Shown here: positions 59,454-64,000 of the stretch, piece by piece
Layout of the letters: every line of letters starts with the position of its first letter
Position numbering within the stretch: the first letter of the stretch is position 1
NCBI RefSeq assembly: GCF_001641635.1
Contig: NZ_LUUB01000096.1
Span: 68,152 to 132,151 of the forward strand
Length of the DNA: 64,000 nucleotides
DNA from: Bradyrhizobium centrolobii
Lineage (GTDB): Bacteria > Pseudomonadota > Alphaproteobacteria > Rhizobiales > Xanthobacteraceae
Reading direction: 5' to 3'
Notes under the pieces: model-generated
The model's input: only the letters and a program-made list of their open reading frames with translations
Database searches by the model: none
Told to the model about the DNA's origin: nothing
Translations under genes and position numbers: made by a program

Positions 59454-60182
59454 ATGCAATCGGCTCTCTATGTGGGATTGTCGGCGCAGGTCGCCCTCGA
59501 GAAGCGCCTCCAGACGATCGCCAACAACGTCGCCAACGTCAACACGGCGGCGTTCCGCACCGACGTGGTGAAGTTCGAGACGGTCCTGTCGAAGGCAGGC
59601 GCCAATCCCGTCGCCTTCTCCACGCCTGGCGACAACATCATCTCGCGCGAGGCCGGCAATATCACCGAGAGCGGCAACCCGCTCGACGTCGCCGTGGTCG
59701 GACTGGGCTGGCTCGCCTTCGCCGGGCCCAACGGCACGGTCTATACGCGCGACGGCCGGCTCCAGATCGCTCCCAATGGCGATCTCCAGACGGTGAGCGG
59801 CTTCCCCATCATCGATTCCGGCGGCGCGCAGCTCACGCTCGATCCGAACGGCGGACCGGTCTCGATCTCGCGCAGCGGCGCGATCACCCAGGACAACAAC
59901 GAGATCGGCACCATCGGCCTGTTCAACATTCCCGCTGACGCCAATCTCGAGCGCTACGGCAATTCCGGCGTCACGCCCGACCGGCCTGCGACCGCCATCG
60001 CCGATTTCTCCCGCGATGGCTTCAAGCAAGGCTATGTCGAGGGCTCCGGCGCCAATCCGATGATGGAATTGACGAAGCTGATGGCGGCCTCGCGCGCCTT
60101 CGACGGCACCAATTCGATGATCGAGGGCACCGAGAGCTCGCTCCAGAACGCGATCCGGACGCTGGGCGACCCCGGCAAGTAG
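59454..60182 (+). CDS. flgF: flagellar proximal rod protein FlgF
   Basis: A 242-residue axial protein (YVGLSAQVALEKRLQTIANN, VANVNTAAFR; C-terminal MMELTKLMAASRAFDGTNSM). FlgF is separated from the other rod genes, which are on the opposite strand, but lies beside its usual alphaproteobacterial partner fliI. GGAAG precedes the ATG and three bases separate it from the DUF1217 gene. Confidence 0.93.
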   Translation: MQSALYVGLSAQVALEKRLQTIANNVANVNTAAFRTDVVKFETVLSKAGANPVAFSTPGDNIISREAGNITESGNPLDVAVVGLGWLAFAGPNGTVYTRDGRLQIAPNGDLQTVSGFPIIDSGGAQLTLDPNGGPVSISRSGAITQDNNEIGTIGLFNIPADANLERYGNSGVTPDRPATAIADFSRDGFKQGYVEGSGANPMMELTKLMAASRAFDGTNSMIEGTESSLQNAIRTLGDPGK

Positions 60183-60212
60183 CCTCGCGCGCAATGACGG
60201 TGGACAACTTCC

Positions 60213-61538
60213 TTGAACGCTCTTCGGCAACTTGAGTGGGCGCTGCTGGAGCTTCAGCAGAGCACTCCCCTCGCAAGCGTCAGCGGCGCGATCTCCGAGA
60301 TCGCGCCGACGCATTTCCGTGTCTCCGGCCTGTCGCGCTTCGTCAGGCTCGGCGAGCTGATCGGCGTCAATTCGGCCGGCAAGCCCCAGATCGGTGAGGT
60401 GGTGCGGATCGACAGCGACGGCATCATCGCCAAGCCGTTCGACCGGCAGTTCTCCGGCGGCCTCGGCTCGATCGCATATCGGATGCCGCCACTGTCCTTC
60501 GCGCCCGATCCGAGCTGGAAGGGCCGCGTCATCAACGCGCTCGGCGCGCCGCTGGATGGACAGGGTCCCCTCACCCCGGGATCGCGCGCCGTGTCGGCGG
60601 AGGCGGAGGCGCCGCCGGCGATGAAGCGGGCGCGCGTCCACAAGCCGCTGCGCACCGGCGTGCGGGTCATCGACCTGTTCGCGCCGATCTGCGCCGGCCA
60701 GCGCGTCGGCATCTTTGCCGGTTCCGGCGTCGGCAAGTCGACGCTGCTCGCGATGCTCGCCCGCAGCGAAGGATTCGACACCGTCGTGCTTGCGCTGGTC
60801 GGCGAACGCGGCCGCGAGGTGCGCGAGTTCATCGAGGACGTGCTCGGCAATGACCGCGCCCGCGCTGTGACCATCGTATCGACGGGAGATGAAAGCCCGA
60901 TGATGCGGCGGCTGGCGCCCAAGACCGCGATGGCGGTCGCCGAATATTTCCGCGACCGGGGCGAATCGGTCCTGCTCGTGGTCGATTCGATCACCCGCTT
61001 CGCGCACGCCGCCCGCGAGGTTGCGCTTGCCGCCGGCGAGCCCGCGGTCGCGCGCGGCTATGCGCCGACGGTCTTCACCGATCTGCCGCGCCTGCTGGAA
61101 CGGGCAGGGCCCGGCGAGGAGGGATCCGGGACCATCACCGGCATTTTCTCCGTGCTGGTCGACGGCGACGATCACAACGAGCCGATCGCCGACACGATTC
61201 GCAGCACGCTCGATGGCCACATCGTGCTGAGCCGGCACATCGCCGACCAGGCGCGCTATCCGGCCGTGGACGTGCTGGGCTCCGTCTCCCGCCTCGCCCA
61301 TAACGTCTGGGATCCCGAGGAGCGCGAGCTCGTCAGCAAGCTGCGCTCCATGATCGCCAAATACGAGGACACGCGCGACCTTCGCCTGATGGGCGGTTAC
61401 CAGTCCGGACGCGATTCGGGACTCGATCAGGCGGTCGACATGGTTCCGAGGATCTACAGCGCAATGCGACAAGACGCCTCAGCCCCGCCGAGCGCCGACC
61501 CGTTCCGCGAGCTGCGCGACATGCTCAAGGGCGACTAG
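60213..61538 (+). CDS. fliI: flagellum-specific ATPase FliI
   Basis: A 441-residue ATPase of the F1-beta type. Walker A is GSGVGKST at residues 170-177; ESVLLVVDSITRFAHAAREV carries Walker B, and GSGTITGIFSVLVDGDDHNE is the type III ATPase signature. It energises export together with FliH and FliJ. The start is a TTG at 60213; no ATG fits better before the conserved N-domain. It closes the plus-strand unit. Confidence 0.94.
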   Translation: MNALRQLEWALLELQQSTPLASVSGAISEIAPTHFRVSGLSRFVRLGELIGVNSAGKPQIGEVVRIDSDGIIAKPFDRQFSGGLGSIAYRMPPLSFAPDPSWKGRVINALGAPLDGQGPLTPGSRAVSAEAEAPPAMKRARVHKPLRTGVRVIDLFAPICAGQRVGIFAGSGVGKSTLLAMLARSEGFDTVVLALVGERGREVREFIEDVLGNDRARAVTIVSTGDESPMMRRLAPKTAMAVAEYFRDRGESVLLVVDSITRFAHAAREVALAAGEPAVARGYAPTVFTDLPRLLERAGPGEEGSGTITGIFSVLVDGDDHNEPIADTIRSTLDGHIVLSRHIADQARYPAVDVLGSVSRLAHNVWDPEERELVSKLRSMIAKYEDTRDLRLMGGYQSGRDSGLDQAVDMVPRIYSAMRQDASAPPSADPFRELRDMLKGD

Positions 61539-62376
61539 CGGCCAATCCAGCCGCGCGGTGAACCCATGCATTGCGCTTCAGCGTGATCGCAGGAGAGCTG
61601 GGACTTGGTTGCCGCGGAACACGGCCCGCAAAAAATACGCATAGCTTCCGTCCTCGACAGCATCATCCGTTCGGTCGAGTACGGACATTACGGGGGCGCC
61701 ACCGACAAGCCGCCCCTCGCGCGGAGCGCGAACAACCGCCGCGTGTAATTCCCACACATTCCCCCGCCAATTCTGTAAACTGATTGCGCAAGTTGTGGAT
61801 GACACGGCGGCGTACATCTTCGTCATGCACAAGCTCTGATCAACTTGCATCGGCGGCGACCAGCAATATGCGTGCAATCAAACGCTCGTATACTTCACTG
61901 CAGCTAGCTTGATACATAGAGAATAGCGTTCACCTACATGTGTCCTCCGTGGTGAGATTGAGTTGAACGTCATGAAAGTCTGCGACTACATCCAGTCTCC
62001 GAGAGCGCTCTACTTGATTTTGTTGAGAAGCTCATTCATCGTTTCGGTGGATCATAAGAAACGTTTGCTTGTGACTTGAACTCAGGGGCTTCGGTTGAAC
62101 AACTCCGATCCATCGTCCGGCGGTGACGGCAACTCGGACTCCCGTTCGACGACACCGCGGTTGGCATGCCATCAGCGACGCTGCTTCTCGCGCCGGATTT
62201 CGCGGCGCGCAGCAAGCCAGACCAGCTTCGTAGCGATGCGTGCCTTTGAGCTGAAGCCGGGCGCGACGAGCTCATCGGATGTCGCCGGCTATCCAGCTTC
62301 TCGCGAAGGACTCGTGCGCCATGGCGGAAAGCGGCTTCGGGGCGCCGCAGACGAGATTCCCGGGGCGAGGTAACTT
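61539..62376. other. 838-bp region without a convincing gene
   Basis: Between fliI and the second four-Cys MarR gene. The middle (61780-62090) is distinctly AT-richer than the surroundings. Open frames are short; the largest is a 99-codon minus-strand frame at 61578-61877 without a ribosome site. No strong terminator hairpin follows fliI. It probably holds the MarR promoter and perhaps the remnant of an older gene. Confidence 0.45.
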
Positions 62377-63012
62377 ATGTCGTTGGCACGCGAAGCGGTC
62401 GAGCTGCTGGTTCAGGCGGCGAGGGCCTGGTATTTCGAAGGCAATCAACATGGGTTGCGCGACCGGGAATGGATGGCGCTGCGGTTCCTCGCACGCGCCA
62501 ACAGGTTTTCGCGCACGCCCTCTGCGCTCGCGGGCTTCATCGGCGCCACCAGGGCAACTGCATCGCAGATCGTGAAGACGCTCGAGAGCAAATCCTTCCT
62601 GGAGCGCAAGCCGTCGCATGAGGACAAGCGCTCGGTCGTGCTCCATGTCACCACGCAGGGTGAGAAGTGCCTGAACCAGCACGATCCGATCAATCACGTG
62701 CTGAACGCGGTCGCCGCGCTCGGAACCGATGAGTGCATGAGGCTGCGCGACTCGCTGACGAAGATCCTCAATCATCTCGATGCGACGCATCAGCGACTCA
62801 ATGCCAGCATCTGCCGCGACTGCATGTTCCTCGCCGAGCGTGGCCCCGTTACGGGCAAGGCACGCGCGAACGCGGAATTCATGTGCCGGCTGTATCGCGC
62901 TCCCGTCTCGCTCGAGGAAACGGAACTGCTTTGCACGAGCTTTGAGCGCACCCGCGACCGCCCGAAGATCGAGGAACATCTCGATCGCGCTCGCGTCGCC
63001 AGCCAGGGCTGA
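62377..63012 (+). CDS. MarR-like regulator with a C-terminal four-cysteine motif (copy 2)
   Basis: A 211-residue paralogue of the 24514-25092 protein. The N-terminal half is nearly superimposable (FEGNQHGLRDREWMALRFLA, RANRFSRTPSALAGFIGATR) and the wing is RKPSHEDKRSVVL. The four C-terminal cysteines are kept at 146, 149, 170 and 186 (CRDC, FMCRLYR, LLCTSFE), while two extra cysteines and a 17-residue tail are specific to this copy. GAGG lies six bases before the ATG. It closes the flagellar region as copy 1 opens it. Targets and ligand are unknown. Confidence 0.82.
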   Translation: MSLAREAVELLVQAARAWYFEGNQHGLRDREWMALRFLARANRFSRTPSALAGFIGATRATASQIVKTLESKSFLERKPSHEDKRSVVLHVTTQGEKCLNQHDPINHVLNAVAALGTDECMRLRDSLTKILNHLDATHQRLNASICRDCMFLAERGPVTGKARANAEFMCRLYRAPVSLEETELLCTSFERTRDRPKIEEHLDRARVASQG

Positions 63013-63150
63013 CGCGACAGGCGGCGGCCTGACGCGCCGGCATGCGCAATTTCCGGACGAATGTCGCGGGCGGCATTTGCGGAAAATTTCGCAAGATGAT
63101 GCGGTCGCATCATCGGTGATGCGACTGTAACGAATCTCTATGCCTCCAAT

Positions 63151-63272
63151 GTCGTCCTGGCGAAAGCCAGCACCCATACCCCCAAATCCATGGTGTTGCG
63201 GACAGCCGGGGCCACACGGCGCTTTCATCTTGGAGTTCAGTGGTAACGGGTCCTGGCTTTCGCCAGGACGAC
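63151..63272. repeat. 122-bp element with 20-bp perfect inverted ends
   Basis: GTCGTCCTGGCGAAAGCCAG at 63151-63170 is exactly complementary to 63253-63272, around an 82-bp core. Elements with the CTGGCGAAAGCCAG end are abundant between genes of Bradyrhizobium, from memory. MITE-like or RNA-hairpin repeat; no coding capacity. Confidence 0.8.
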
Positions 63273-63308
63273 GTTAGTGAGACGTTGTGCACACCGTCTC
63301 CTCAGACT

Positions 63309-63387
63309 CGTCATTGCGAGCGCAGCGAAGCAGTTCAGAGTGTTCCGCGGCGACGGTCTGGATTGCTTCGGCGCGCTCGCAATGACG
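63309..63387. repeat. 79-bp element with inverted CGTCATTGCGAGCG ends
   Basis: CGTCATTGCGAGCGCAGCGA at 63309 is mirrored by the imperfect complement at 63365-63387 (GCTTCGGCGCGCTCGCAATG and the following ACG). It belongs to a repeat type widespread in alphaproteobacteria and is adjacent to another repeat, which indicates an insertion-tolerant site. Confidence 0.75.
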
Positions 63388-63494
63388 AAGATGCATCGCC
63401 ACTCTTCTCCAATTCGCATCCTAAGTCGCAGACATACCTTCGCATTCTCGCGACGCATTTCGCCCGAGCTTTGCTTCATCTCTCCACCCTCTGA

Positions 63495-64000
63495 ACCAAG
63501 AGGGCGCAGGGAAGGCCGGGTGCCGGCCGGCACCCATGGGTCCGCTGTGCGCATGTAGCGCATCAGAAACTGCACAGCGGCAGACAGGTGAAGCCAAACA
63601 CGCGGCCTTCCCTGCGCAGTGGTCTGACGGCTTATGCCGCGCTCTCCCGGGAGCCGAATTCCTTCTGGCCTCCCTCGCCCCGCGAATTGACGGCGCAAGT
63701 CCGCCCGGTTGGGCTCGCCTGCACCTCCGCGAAAGGCTTGACCGTAGCAACGACGGCCAGGACCACACGGTTTTGCCGTACGCGAGCTCGCTTGTTCGCC
63801 GCAGTGGCTCCGGCAGTGTGCACACGCGCCGGAAACTGTTGGCGAGACGAACCATCAGCGCCGTTCGTCTGCACGTTGCCTCGGGCTCACAGGGACTACC
63901 CGCCCTGCCCGCGCCTCTCGTGCCCGACGCTGCCGCGTCCACCGCAACCCGGCCCGCGAATCGTGACGACGTACGATCGCCCCTCTTGGTGGACCGGGAT
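63495..64000. repeat. part of a long dispersed repeat reaching the right edge
   Basis: No credible gene is seen. The left part is rich in symmetry: a perfect 18-bp palindrome GGGTGCCGGCCGGCACCC (63518-63535) and 15-bp inverted arms GCGCAGGGAAGGCCG (63504-63518) and its complement (63603-63617). From memory, very similar sequence recurs in Bradyrhizobium genomes and is often miscalled as short hypothetical proteins. The element is incomplete here. Confidence 0.5.

Noticed and set aside
58665..61472. A 935-codon open frame on the minus strand.
   Set aside because: It lies opposite the DUF1217, flgF and fliI genes and shows only Asp/Arg/Gly/His-rich antisense composition.
61578..61877. A 99-codon minus-strand frame in the long spacer after fliI.
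   Set aside because: No ribosome site, no recognised domain and no partner. Part of it looks protein-like (AVVRAPREGRLVGGAP), so a gene remnant is possible, but support is too weak.
61972..62079. A 35-codon plus-strand frame starting MKVCDYIQSP.
   Set aside because: Very short, no clear ribosome site, no similarity that I recognise.
63421..63942. Several overlapping short open frames at the right edge.
   Set aside because: They fall in palindrome-rich repeat DNA and their translations are Arg/Ser/Ala-rich in every frame, which is the signature of miscalled repeat sequence.
1..64000. CRISPR arrays, tRNA/rRNA genes, integrases, transposases, toxin-antitoxin pairs.
   Set aside because: Scanned for regular spacer repeats, cloverleaf-like ends and typical protein motifs; nothing convincing was found. 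A tRNAscan and HMM search would settle it.

Overview
The window looks like chromosomal DNA of a Bradyrhizobium-type alphaproteobacterium (order Hyphomicrobiales). This rests on the high GC, the gene families, the family-typical intergenic palindromic repeats, and above all a nearly complete secondary (lateral, thin) flagellar locus of the kind headed by the orphan regulator LafR/Rem. No rRNA, tRNA, CRISPR array, integrase or transposase gene was recognised.

Layout. (1) 1-5.4 kb, minus strand: a polyamine/opine-type ABC importer operon (ATPase, type II HAD dehalogenase, DAO-family FAD oxidoreductase, binding protein, two permeases, the last cut by the left edge), divergent from a LysR regulator; a class 3 lipase follows. 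(2) 7.5-15.4 kb: a hexuronate locus with mannonate dehydratase, L-idonate 5-dehydrogenase, a TRAP transporter (P, Q, M), a FadR-type GntR regulator and a divergent fructuronate reductase, with UxuR-like overlapping palindromes between regulator and reductase. (3) 15.5-24 kb: unlinked housekeeping or accessory genes: an NTF2-like protein, a membrane-spanning patatin, a CbbY-type phosphatase, an SDR epimerase, a beta-lactamase-fold serine hydrolase, a Tat-exported dienelactone hydrolase and an MFS/MHS symporter. (4) 24.5-27.6 kb: a MarR-like regulator with four C-terminal cysteines, an unknown membrane protein and lafR. (5) 27.7-61.5 kb: the flagellar locus in five or six transcription units: flgE-to-fliL-like; fliF-fliH-motB-motC-fliK-sltF; two flagellin genes; motA-to-fliP (about 11 kb); and the divergent DUF1217-flgF-fliI unit. 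Rod, ring, hook, junction, export, C-ring, stator and flagellin functions are present, as are FlaF and FlbT; fliD, fliS, fliO, fliA and flgM were not seen. (6) 61.5-64 kb: a paralogue of the four-cysteine MarR protein and a field of dispersed repeats.

How it may work together. LafR has a degenerate receiver and is the probable master activator. A 16-bp element (sense-strand core close to CCTCGCGCAAGC) lies in the same orientation upstream of five flagellar transcription units and is the best candidate for a shared promoter or regulator site. The two flagellin genes carry 119-nt leaders that can fold so that the Shine-Dalgarno sequence is paired, with compensatory changes between the two copies. 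Since flbT lies in the locus and FlbT acts on flagellin mRNA leaders in Caulobacter, these leaders are the best candidate for a translational checkpoint on filament synthesis. The two four-cysteine MarR paralogues bracket the locus and may connect it to a redox or metal signal. The last three statements are inferences from sequence.
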